A model generated the notes under the pieces. That model ran no database searches. It was not told the origin of the DNA and saw only the letters and a list, made by a program, of their open reading frames with translations. Shown here piece after piece: positions 56,936 through 64,000 of a stretch of 64,000 nucleotides of DNA. The DNA comes from Bog-756 sp963730685 (lineage in GTDB: Bacteria; Actinomycetota; Acidimicrobiia; Acidimicrobiales; RAAP-2), in the NCBI GenBank assembly GCA_963730685.1, contig CAVSSP010000004.1, positions 1,488,001 to 1,552,000 on the forward strand. Direction: 5' to 3'. The stretch's first letter is position 1. Every line of letters starts with the position of its first letter. Both the position numbers and the translations under genes were made by a program.

Positions 56936-58589
56936 CGATGTCGATCAGGCGGGGGTCGCGTCCTTCGGCCCGGACCAGTGCCGCCCCGACCAGCTCGCGG
57001 AAGAGGGGGTGGGGACGGTCGGGCCGGCTCTTGAACTCGGGGTGGGCCTGGGTGCCGACCCAGAAGGGATGGCCGGGCAACTCGATGAACTCGACCAGAC
57101 GGCCGTCGGGTGACATGCCCGAACACGCCAGCCCGACCTCCTCCAGCCGGGAGCGGTACCGGGGGTTGACCTCGTAGCGATGCCGGTGCCGCTCCGACAC
57201 CACCTCGGTCCCGTAGGCCTCGGCCACCTGCGACCCCGGCACCAACCGGGCGCTGTAGGAGCCCAGCCGCATGGTCCCCCCCTTGTCGGCCACGTCGAGC
57301 TGATCGTCCATCAGGTCGACCACCGGATGGCGGGTGGTGGCGTCGAACTCCTTCGAGTTGGCGCCCTCGAGCCCGGCCAGGGACCGGGCCACCTCGATGA
57401 TCATGACCTGGAGCCCGAGGCACAGGCCGAGCAGCGGGAGCTCGTGCTCGCGGGCGTAGCGGGCGGCGGCGATCTTCCCTTCCACCCCGCGCTCGCCGAA
57501 CCCCCCGGGGATGACCAGCCCGTCGAAGCCTCGGAGGCCGTCATGGTGCAAGAGATCCGGCACGGTGGCGGCCTGGATCCACTCGATCTCCACCTTGGCC
57601 CCGTGGTGGAACCCGGCGTGGCGCAGTGACTCGACCACGGACAGGTAGGCGTCGGGCAGGTCGACGTACTTGCCGATGATGCCGATGCGCACCGGCCGGA
57701 CCGCCGCGTCCACCTGGTCGACCAACCGCTCCCAGCTGGTCAGGTCGATGGGGTGGGCGTGCTCGTCCAGACGAAGGATGCTGAGGATGTAGCGGTCGAG
57801 TCCCTCTTCGTGGAGGACGAGGGGGATCTGGTAGATGTTGTCGGCGTCGACCGCCGACACCACCGCCTCGATGGGCACGTCGCACAGCAGCGAGATCTTC
57901 CGCTTGAGGTCCTCGGAGATCATCCGGTCCGAACGGCACACGATGACGTCGGGCTGGATGCCCTGGCTGCGGAGGTCGGTCACCGAGTGCTGGGTGGGCT
58001 TGGTCTTCTGCTCACCGGACGGTCGCAGGTAGGGCACCAGGGTGAGGTGGACGTAGGCGACGTTGTCCCGACCGACATCGCGTCGGAACTGGCGGATGGC
58101 CTCGATGAACGGCAGGATCTCGATGTCGCCCACCGTCCCGCCGATCTCGACGATGACCACGTCGACGTCGTCGGTGCCGAGTGCCCGGACCCGCTTCTTG
58201 ATCTCGTCGGTGATGTGCGGGATGACCTGGACGGTCTTGCCCAGGTAGTCGCCCCGGCGTTCCTTGGCGATCACGGACGAGTAGATGCGCCCGGTGGTGG
58301 CGTTGGAGCTCTGGTGGAGGTTCTCGTCGATGAACCGCTCGTAGTGGCCGAGATCGAGGTCGGTCTCACCCCCGTCCTCGGTGACGAACACCTCGCCGTG
58401 CTCGAAGGGGTTCATCGTGCCCGGGTCGACGTTGATGTACGGGTCGAGCTTGCACATGGTGACCCTCAGGCCCCGGCACTTGAGCAGTCGGCCCAGCGAC
58501 GAGGCGGTCAGTCCCTTGCCCAGCGACGAGGACACCCCGCCGGTGAAGAAGATGAACTTGGTGTCCGTCTTGTTCTGCGGGCCGTCCAT
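56922..58589 (-). CDS. pyrG: CTP synthase
   Basis: 555 residues from ATG 58589. An amidoligase domain (FFTGGVSSSLGKGLTASSLG, ATP loop; LDPYINVDPGTMNPFEHGEV; IVEIGGTVGDIE) is followed by a class I glutamine amidotransferase domain with the catalytic Cys in LGLCLGLQ and the His-Glu pair in AHPEFKSRP. It aminates UTP to CTP with glutamine as nitrogen source. GTG 58598 is an alternative three codons earlier. The start of the pyrG-NUDIX-xerD-dksA-S2P run is here; 115 bases separate it from recN. Confidence 0.97.
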   Translation of the reverse strand: MDGPQNKTDTKFIFFTGGVSSSLGKGLTASSLGRLLKCRGLRVTMCKLDPYINVDPGTMNPFEHGEVFVTEDGGETDLDLGHYERFIDENLHQSSNATTGRIYSSVIAKERRGDYLGKTVQVIPHITDEIKKRVRALGTDDVDVVIVEIGGTVGDIEILPFIEAIRQFRRDVGRDNVAYVHLTLVPYLRPSGEQKTKPTQHSVTDLRSQGIQPDVIVCRSDRMISEDLKRKISLLCDVPIEAVVSAVDADNIYQIPLVLHEEGLDRYILSILRLDEHAHPIDLTSWERLVDQVDAAVRPVRIGIIGKYVDLPDAYLSVVESLRHAGFHHGAKVEIEWIQAATVPDLLHHDGLRGFDGLVIPGGFGERGVEGKIAAARYAREHELPLLGLCLGLQVMIIEVARSLAGLEGANSKEFDATTRHPVVDLMDDQLDVADKGGTMRLGSYSARLVPGSQVAEAYGTEVVSERHRHRYEVNPRYRSRLEEVGLACSGMSPDGRLVEFIELPGHPFWVGTQAHPEFKSRPDRPHPLFRELVGAALVRAEGRDPRLIDIGAVG

Positions 58590-58704
58590 GTGGGGCACCC
58601 GATGAGGCTAGCGGAACCGGGTCACGCGACGTGCGGACCGTCCGCCACCGGAGCCGTCCCGACCGTCGTCGGACCGGTGCCGCCCCCGCCCCGCCCGTCG
58701 TCGG

Positions 58705-60345
58705 TCATGCCTCGACATCGACGGCCGATCCGGCCAACAGCTCGCGGGCGTGGCGACGGGCCGAGTCGCTCCCGGGCCGGCCCGAGAGCATCCGGCTGAG
58801 CTCGGTGATGCGACCCTCGCCGTCGAGGGTGGTCACCGTCGAGCGGGTCCGCCCTCCCCGCTCGCTCTTGCGCACCTCGATCTGCTGGTCGGCCTGGGCC
58901 GCCACCTGGGCGAGGTGGGTCACCACGATCACCTGGGCATGGGAGCCCAGCCCGGCCAGCGCCGCGCCCACCGCCACCGCCGCCGCTCCCCCGACGCCGG
59001 CATCGACCTCGTCGAACACCATCGTCCCCGGCGCGTCGGTGATGGCCAGCCGGATGGCCAACATGGTGCGGGCCAACTCACCCCCCGATGCCGCCTTGGC
59101 CAGCGGCTGGAGCGACTCCCCGCGGTTGGCCCCGAGCAGGAACACCACGTGGTCGCCGGCCCCGGGCCCGTCGACGGCGACGGAGAAGCGGGCCGACGGC
59201 ATGGCCAGCGAGTGCAGCGTCTCCTCGATCTGGGCGGCCAGGAGGGGTGCGCATGCACGGCGCCGCGCCGCCACCTCGGCCTCGGCCTCGGCCACCTCGG
59301 TGAGGGCCGCGCCGATCCGGGCGTCGAGTTCGGCGGCCCGCAGCTCCTCGTCGGCGATGGCGGCGACCTGCGCCCTGGCGCCGTCGGCGAAGGCCAGCAC
59401 CTCACCGAGCGTGTCGCCATACTTGCGCTCCAACTGATGGAAGAGCTGGCGGCGGGTGCGGACCTCGTCGAGCCGTCGTGGGTCGTCCTCCCAGGTCTCC
59501 ACCACGGCGCGGAGCTCGGTGGACAGATCGGAGAGCTCGGCCATGGTCGAGCGCAGCCGCCCTTCGATGGCCTCGAGGGGCGGGCGTCCCGCCAGGGCCT
59601 GGGAGGCCTCGGCCAGGCGGTCGAGCGCACCGCCGTCGTCGGACCCCGACACCGCCGCCAGTGCCGCCGCCGCCGCCTGGCGGTGGGCCGCCGCCGCCGC
59701 CAGGCGGTCCTCTTCGACCTCGAGGCGGCGGTCCTCGTCGGCGTCCACGATGGCAGCAGAGTCGATCTCGTCGATCTGGTATTGGAGGAGGTCGACCTGG
59801 CGGGCGCGCTCGCGGGCGTCACCACCCAGCGAGCCCAGCTCGTCGGCCAACTCGGCCAGGCGGGCACGGGCCCCCTCGAGGCCCGACAGATCGATGTGGC
59901 CGAAGGCGTCGAGGGCGCCCCGCTGGGCCTCGACGTGGACGAGGGCCTGGTGCTGGTGTTGGCCGTGCAACTCGATCAGCCCGCCGGCCGCCTCGGCCAG
60001 GGCACCGACCGTCGCCATGCGCCCGTCGATCCACGCCTTGGAGCGACCCGCCCGGGCCACCGACCGGGCCAGCAGGAGGTCGGCGTCATGCTCGGCATCG
60101 GCTCCGGCGTCGGCTCCGGCGTCGGCCGGGGGCACGGAGAAGCGGCCTTCCACCAGGGCCTCGTCGGTACCTGCCCGTACCGTGGACGGGTCCGCCCGCC
60201 CCCCGAGCAGCAGGCTGAGCGCCCCGACGACCAGCGTCTTGCCGGCCCCGGTCTCACCGGTCAGTGCGGTCATGCCCGGGCGCAGGTCGATGGTGACGTC
60301 GTCGATCACCCCGAGGTTTCGGACGCGCAGCTCGACCAGGGTCAC
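58705..60345 (-). CDS. recN: DNA repair protein RecN
   Basis: 546 residues from GTG 60345. An SMC-like ATPase: Walker A TGETGAGKTLVV at 29-40, QHQALVHVEAQRGALDAFGH in the middle, two coiled-coil arms rich in Ala/Glu/Arg, the signature AASGGELARTMLAIRLAITD and Walker B VFDEVDAGVGGA, then VVTHLAQVAAQA. RecN joins broken DNA ends in recombinational repair. The start overlaps the nadK stop as GTGA (60342-60345). In many bacteria recN is SOS-controlled, but no LexA box is visible because it is embedded in an operon. Confidence 0.96.
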   Translation of the reverse strand: MTLVELRVRNLGVIDDVTIDLRPGMTALTGETGAGKTLVVGALSLLLGGRADPSTVRAGTDEALVEGRFSVPPADAGADAGADAEHDADLLLARSVARAGRSKAWIDGRMATVGALAEAAGGLIELHGQHQHQALVHVEAQRGALDAFGHIDLSGLEGARARLAELADELGSLGGDARERARQVDLLQYQIDEIDSAAIVDADEDRRLEVEEDRLAAAAAHRQAAAAALAAVSGSDDGGALDRLAEASQALAGRPPLEAIEGRLRSTMAELSDLSTELRAVVETWEDDPRRLDEVRTRRQLFHQLERKYGDTLGEVLAFADGARAQVAAIADEELRAAELDARIGAALTEVAEAEAEVAARRRACAPLLAAQIEETLHSLAMPSARFSVAVDGPGAGDHVVFLLGANRGESLQPLAKAASGGELARTMLAIRLAITDAPGTMVFDEVDAGVGGAAAVAVGAALAGLGSHAQVIVVTHLAQVAAQADQQIEVRKSERGGRTRSTVTTLDGEGRITELSRMLSGRPGSDSARRHARELLAGSAVDVEA

Positions 60346-61166
60346 CGGTCGGCCAGGTGGAACTTGGCGCGGAGGATGGCGTGGAACTCCCGTGACCGGT
60401 TGACGACCAGCCGCGCCGGCTGGTTGCCCTCGCGGCACTGGACCGTCGATCCCGGCTCGAGGACGGCGACGGTCACGCCGTCGACCACCAGGACGGCGGA
60501 GCGGGGCTCTTTGACCTCCAGGGTCAGGCACTCCGTCGGGTCCAGCACCAGGGGCCGGTCGAAGAGCATGTGGGGGGAGACCGGAGTGAGCACGATGGCG
60601 CGCAGTCGGGGCGACAGCACCGGTCCCCGGGCCGAGAGGTTGTAGGCCGTGGATCCCGTCGGCGTGGCCACCAAGAGGCCGTCGGCGGCGTAGGTGACGA
60701 AGGGGCGACCGTCGATGGAGGCGGCCACGCGCACCGTGTGCCCCGGCACGGTCTTCTCCACGGTGGCCTCGTTCAGTGCGATGCGGTTGGCGATGGTCGC
60801 CCCGTCGGGCGCGGTGACCTCCACCGACAGGGTCATCCGGTCCTCGACCAGATGGGTACCGGCCAGAAAGGCGGCCAGTGCCTCCTCGAGCCCGGACGGC
60901 TCTACCTGGGTCAGGTAGCCCAGTCGGCCGATGTTGACCCCCAGGACGGGGATCCCGCCGGCCAGGGCGGCCTCGACCGAACGCAACAGGGTGCCGTCCC
61001 CGCCCAGGCTCACCAGGAGGTCGGCCCCGTCGACCGACACCGAGCCGTCCGGCCGGACGGCCGACATCGACTGGTGGCCCTCCTCGGCCAGCCAGGCGCT
61101 GGCCCGTTCGGCCAGTGCGGTGGCCTCGGGCCGGAGGGGATTCGTGAAGAAGGCGATCAGTGCCAT
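60342..61166 (-). CDS. nadK: NAD kinase
   Basis: 274 residues from ATG 61166. The GGDGT nucleotide motif is at 55-59 (LVSLGGDGTLLRSVEAALAG), then VNIGRLGYLT, ALNEATVEKT (N-E motif) and the conserved DGLLVATPTGSTAYNLSARG. It phosphorylates NAD to NADP, using ATP or polyphosphate in actinobacteria. It lies eight bases after tlyA and overlaps recN, the same order (tlyA, ppnK, recN) as in M. tuberculosis Rv1694-Rv1696. Confidence 0.97.
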   Translation of the reverse strand: MALIAFFTNPLRPEATALAERASAWLAEEGHQSMSAVRPDGSVSVDGADLLVSLGGDGTLLRSVEAALAGGIPVLGVNIGRLGYLTQVEPSGLEEALAAFLAGTHLVEDRMTLSVEVTAPDGATIANRIALNEATVEKTVPGHTVRVAASIDGRPFVTYAADGLLVATPTGSTAYNLSARGPVLSPRLRAIVLTPVSPHMLFDRPLVLDPTECLTLEVKEPRSAVLVVDGVTVAVLEPGSTVQCREGNQPARLVVNRSREFHAILRAKFHLADR

Positions 61167-61173
61167 GGGGGGA

Positions 61174-62019
61174 TCATCCTCGCGGATCGTGCTGGTGGGC
61201 TTCGGACACCACGTCGTCGAGCAGGCCGGGCACGTCGGCGACGGGCGGCCGGCCCCCGGGGGTGCCGCCCGGCGCGCGGGCGTACAACAGGAACTCGATG
61301 TTCCCCGCCATGCCGGTGATCGGTGAGGGCATGGCCCCCATGATGGCCGCTCCGGCCCCGGTCAGTGCGTCCGCCACGTCGCCGAGGGTCCGCCGGTGGA
61401 TCTCGGGGTCACGGACGACCCCCTTTCCCCGGGACGCCTCGGCCCGTCCCGCTTCGAACTGGGGCTTGACCAAGACGACCACCGGAGCCCCGGACGAGGC
61501 CACCGGCCCCACCAGGACGGGCACCGCCCGAGCCACCGAGATGAACGACAGGTCGGCCGTGACCACATCGACCGGGCTGCCCCCGATGGAGTCCAGGGTG
61601 ACTCCCCGGATGTCGACCCGTTCGCGGTTGATCACCCGAGGGTCGGCCCGCAGCCGTTCGTGGAGTTGGCCATGACCCACGTCGACGGCGACGACCGAGG
61701 CCGCCCCGGCCTGGAGGAGGCAGTCGGTGAACCCGCCGGTGGACGCGCCGGCGTCGAGCGCCCGTCGGCCGGCCACGTCGATGTCGAACCTGGTCAGCGC
61801 GGCTGAGAGCTTCTCGCCCCCTCGGCTGACGAACGCCGGCGTGGGCCCGGCCAGCTCGATGGGCTCACCGGCGGCCACGAGCCGGGCCGCCTTGTCGGCG
61901 ATCGAACCGCCCACCCGGACCAGGCGCCGGTCGATGAGGGAGGCGGCCTGCTGCCGGCTCGCAGCCAGTCCCCGCTCGACCAGCGCCCGGTCGAGCCGGA
62001 CCCTCGGTGCCCGGCTCAG
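61174..62019 (-). CDS. tlyA: 16S/23S rRNA 2'-O-methyltransferase TlyA
   Basis: 281 residues if begun at CTG 62019. The S4 RNA-binding domain is VRLDRALVERGLAASRQQAA and LIDRRLVRVGGSIADKA. The methyltransferase domain carries LDAGASTGGFTDCLLQAG (SAM site), VVAVDVGHGQLH, VTADLSFISVARAV and VLVKPQFEAGR, giving the K-D-K residues of a ribose methyltransferase. In mycobacteria TlyA methylates C1409 of 16S and C1920 of 23S rRNA and its loss gives capreomycin resistance. The first ATG/GTG (61914) would delete half of the S4 domain, whereas CTG 62019 overlaps the upstream stop as CTGA. That start is inferred. Confidence 0.92.
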   Translation of the reverse strand: MSRAPRVRLDRALVERGLAASRQQAASLIDRRLVRVGGSIADKAARLVAAGEPIELAGPTPAFVSRGGEKLSAALTRFDIDVAGRRALDAGASTGGFTDCLLQAGAASVVAVDVGHGQLHERLRADPRVINRERVDIRGVTLDSIGGSPVDVVTADLSFISVARAVPVLVGPVASSGAPVVVLVKPQFEAGRAEASRGKGVVRDPEIHRRTLGDVADALTGAGAAIMGAMPSPITGMAGNIEFLLYARAPGGTPGGRPPVADVPGLLDDVVSEAHQHDPRG

Positions 62020-62564
62020 CCGGCCGACCCGGTGCTGCCGGCGTCGGACACTCCTGCAGCCCCGGACGAGGCCACCTTCTTCGCCGCCGCCGCCTTCTTC
62101 TTCGCCGGTGCCTTCTTCTTGGCCGCCGCGCTCTTGGCCGCCGCCTTCTTCGCCGGGGACTTCTTCGCCGCCGCCTTCTTGGCCGGAGCCTTCTTCGCCG
62201 CCGCCTTCTTCTTGGCCGGAGCCTTCTTGGCCTTGGCCGCATTGCCCGCGGCCGTGGTGGCCGCCTTGCCCGCCGCCGCCGACCGGCCGATCAGTCCGGC
62301 CACCTGCTCGGCGAGGTCCTCGACGCTGGTGATGCCGATGGCATCCAGCTGATGGACCACCTCCTTGCGAACCTGGGCGACCAGTGCCTCGCGGCTCTTC
62401 TTGCTCCGCTCCAGCAGTTCGTCGACTTTGGCACGGGCGTCGCCGGCCTGGAACTCGCCGTTCTGCACGAGCTCGGCCACCAGCTCTTCGGCTTTCGCAC
62501 GGGTGACGTTGGTGAAGGCGATGCCGGCGTCGAGGTACCTCTGGAGATCGTCCCTATTGACCAT
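62016..62564 (-). CDS. Lysine/alanine-rich protein with histone H1-like tail
   Basis: 182 residues from ATG 62564. Residues 1-90 form a helical domain (MVNRDDLQRYLDAGIAFTNV, AEELVAELVQNGEF, KVDELLERSKKSREALVAQV, VEDLAEQVAGLIGRS) of phasin or PhaF-like appearance. Residues 95-165 are a basic tail made of repeated KKAPAKK/KKAAAKK units, as in histone H1, bacterial HupB C-termini and PhaF regulators. DNA or polymer binding is likely; whether it condenses DNA or coats polyhydroxyalkanoate granules is open. It is coupled to tlyA by a CTGA overlap. Confidence 0.75.
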   Translation of the reverse strand: MVNRDDLQRYLDAGIAFTNVTRAKAEELVAELVQNGEFQAGDARAKVDELLERSKKSREALVAQVRKEVVHQLDAIGITSVEDLAEQVAGLIGRSAAAGKAATTAAGNAAKAKKAPAKKKAAAKKAPAKKAAAKKSPAKKAAAKSAAAKKKAPAKKKAAAAKKVASSGAAGVSDAGSTGSAG

Positions 62565-62635
62565 TAGGCCACCCTACCTGGAGTGCTTGCTGCCAGCAAG
62601 CACTTGTACGGGGTGGTGGACCGCCGGGCTGGAGG

Positions 62636-63442
62636 TCACCGCGAAAGGCAGGCGCGCACCAGTGCGGCGAAGTCGGGAAACCGCAGGGAGACGGGTACGT
62701 CGATGCCGAGGGCGCCAGGCGGGGTGACCCCCGAGTCGACCAGGCCGAACGGGATGCCCAATCGCTCGGCGAGCCTTCCGTCGGTCCGGGGCTGGTCACC
62801 GATCATCACCACCGAGGGGTCGCCGTCCTTGAAGCCGAACTTCTCCTTCATGAGGGCGGCCATCGGTCCATGGGGCTTACCGGCGATCTCGGGGGTGATC
62901 CCCGAGGCGGTGGCCACGGCGGCGAGGATGGCGCCGGAACCGGGCATCAGCCCGTCGGGTGTCGGGTGCGTCGGGTCCTCGTTGGTGCCGATCAGGCGAC
63001 CGGAGGTCCTGGCCGCCGTGGCGGTGGCGGCCAGGTTGTCGAAGTCGAACGAGTGGGTCCACCCGACCACGGCGGCGTCCACCGCGCCGTCGGGGGCAAT
63101 GGACACTCCCCTGGCCCCGAGCGCCTCGACCACGCCGCCCTCGGCCAGGACCGACACGGTCCGGCCCGGTGCGATCATCGAGGCCACCGCACCGGCCGAC
63201 GTGGCCAGGTCGTCGGCCGACGCCTCGACACCGAGGCGTTCGAGCCGGCCGAGCAGCTCGGCTGTCGTCGGTGCCGAGTTGTTGGTGGCAAAGGCCACCC
63301 GGATTCCGGCGGAGCGGAGCTCGGCGATGGCCGAGGGCGACTCGCCGATGGCGTGGCCGGTCAGCCACACCACACCGTCGAGGTCGACGATCCACAACGA
63401 TGCCGAGGCGAACTCGGCGACGCCTGCCGCCGGGCCGGTCAC
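62636..63442 (-). CDS. HAD-superfamily phosphatase, NagD/HAD-IIA type
   Basis: 268 residues from GTG 63442. HAD motif I is IVDLDGVVW with Asp20 and Asp22, motif II ATNNSAPTT, the IIA cap lies between, motif III Lys in GKPHGPM, and motif IV IGDQPRTDGRLAERLGIPFG. Mycobacterial Rv1692, in the same position relative to tlyA, is a glycerol-3-phosphate phosphatase used in lipid turnover, so this is the likely role. The start overlaps the upstream frame's stop as GTGA (63439-63442). The same frame is also open upstream into the desaturase gene without a stop, discussed under findings. Confidence 0.87.
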   Translation of the reverse strand: MTGPAAGVAEFASASLWIVDLDGVVWLTGHAIGESPSAIAELRSAGIRVAFATNNSAPTTAELLGRLERLGVEASADDLATSAGAVASMIAPGRTVSVLAEGGVVEALGARGVSIAPDGAVDAAVVGWTHSFDFDNLAATATAARTSGRLIGTNEDPTHPTPDGLMPGSGAILAAVATASGITPEIAGKPHGPMAALMKEKFGFKDGDPSVVMIGDQPRTDGRLAERLGIPFGLVDSGVTPPGALGIDVPVSLRFPDFAALVRACLSR

Positions 63443-64000
63443 TCGGGCCGGGGTTCGGCGGGCGCCGGCTCGGCCGAGCCCACCGTGGCTCCCTTCCAAC
63501 TCCGCCGGGTGGATACGGCCAGCTGGTCGGCTGACTCCAACACACGCGAGATGAGGCCGGGCAGTTGGCTGAGTGGTTCGTCTCTCTCCTGGTCGCCGGG
63601 ACCGCGAGTCCGGGGGCGCCTCACCCGACGACTGGATCGGGCGGCCGCTCAGATCGGCGATCCGCTCCCCCGTCAGCTTGGTGGCGCGCTCCCAGTACGA
63701 ACGGAACATCCCGATGTCGAAGGCACCGTCGCGGACCCGGGCCTGATCGAGGAGCTTTGCCGGCGGGTACTTGAGGTCGCGTACGACATGGAGGGCGGCC
63801 AGCGCCCGGAGCGCATACCAGGTGGGATCGATCTCCCACCAGCGGAACCCCTGTCTGGACGACGCCGGCAGGTAGTGGTGGTTGTTGTGCCAGCCCTCGC
63901 CGCCGGTGATGACGGCGATGATCAGTGAGTTGCGGCTGGTGTCAGGCGTGGCATACCGGCGGCGGCCGAGCAGGTGGGCCGCCGAGTTGACGAGGAAGGT
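63439..64000 (-). CDS. Acyl-CoA/fatty-acid desaturase, C-terminal fragment cut by window end
   Basis: The 5' part lies beyond position 64000. The visible protein starts in mid-sequence (TFLVNSAAHLLGRRRYATPD) and contains the third histidine box of membrane desaturases, GGEGWHNNHHYLPAS, then WWEIDPTWYALRALAALHVV, as in stearoyl-CoA delta-9 desaturases. The frame is clean to about 63620; beyond the G5 run at 63612-63616 it becomes Arg/Pro-rich while another frame (DEPLSQLPGLISRVLESADQ, ending at 63439) looks natural. The C-terminus is therefore uncertain. The enzyme inserts a double bond into acyl chains at the membrane. Confidence 0.75.

Overview
The window is high-GC bacterial DNA with the hallmarks of an actinomycete (Actinomycetota). 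It has two proteins with mycothiol-dependent maleylpyruvate isomerase-type domains, DUF2510 and DUF6458 proteins, a GAP-family membrane protein, many GTG starts and very frequent 4-base GTGA stop/start overlaps. The order of genes on the right (HAD phosphatase, tlyA, nadK, recN, pyrG, NUDIX, xerD, then scpA, scpB, rluB, cmk, der) is the block known from Mycobacterium tuberculosis Rv1692-Rv1713. Chorismate mutase (aroH type), tyrA and aroA are inserted between rluB and cmk. This fits a deep-branching actinomycete such as Acidimicrobiia, but the sequence alone does not fix the class.

Left part (1-16.3 kb): mostly single genes with their own promoters. They are an EAL phosphodiesterase, a trans-aconitate methyltransferase-like enzyme, an acyltransferase, an RDD membrane protein, signal peptidase I, a mycothiol-type isomerase, a small gene under a near-perfect LexA/SOS promoter, a sedolisin (S53) protease, VOC and ACT proteins, a metallo-beta-lactamase-fold protein with a damaged metal site, two small membrane proteins, a Tat-exported amine oxidase, a lipoprotein hydrolase and a methyltransferase.

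Middle (16.3-31 kb): an accessory stretch with visibly lower GC between about 21 and 31 kb. It holds a dienelactone hydrolase, a flavin dehydrogenase, a YdeI protein, a DUF120 (archaeal-type riboflavin kinase) protein, PhzF, a frame-shifted RibD/DHFR-like gene, and a MarR regulator with twin operators divergent from a VOC gene. Several small orphan proteins with cysteine pairs and a tRNA-Pro gene follow. No transposase, integrase, phage gene or CRISPR array was seen.

31-37 kb: a GAP-family membrane protein, a large polytopic membrane protein, and two secreted proteins (a parallel beta-helix protein and an SGNH hydrolase).

Right part (37-64 kb): dense housekeeping DNA, mostly on the minus strand. 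One run is zinc-ribbon protein, der and DUF512 radical SAM. A plus-strand island follows (Gfo/Idh/MocA oxidoreductase, ispH, HD-domain oxygenase-like protein, GT2). Next is the overlapping operon scpA-scpB-rluB-aroH-tyrA-aroA-cmk-plsC, then plus-strand trpS facing a YfhO-like protein. After these come a site-2 protease, DksA/TraR, xerD, NUDIX and pyrG, then recN, nadK, tlyA, a lysine-rich protein and a HAD phosphatase. The window ends inside a fatty-acid desaturase. Together these cover chromosome segregation (ScpAB, XerD), ribosome and RNA maturation (Der, RluB, TlyA), aromatic amino-acid synthesis, lipid synthesis and nucleotide metabolism.

The most interesting items are the SOS-type leaderless promoter and its unknown 81-residue product, the DUF120 protein, the CTG start inferred for tlyA, the twin MarR operators, the 26-bp repeats at a convergent gene end, and the desaturase/HAD reading-frame problem at the right edge.
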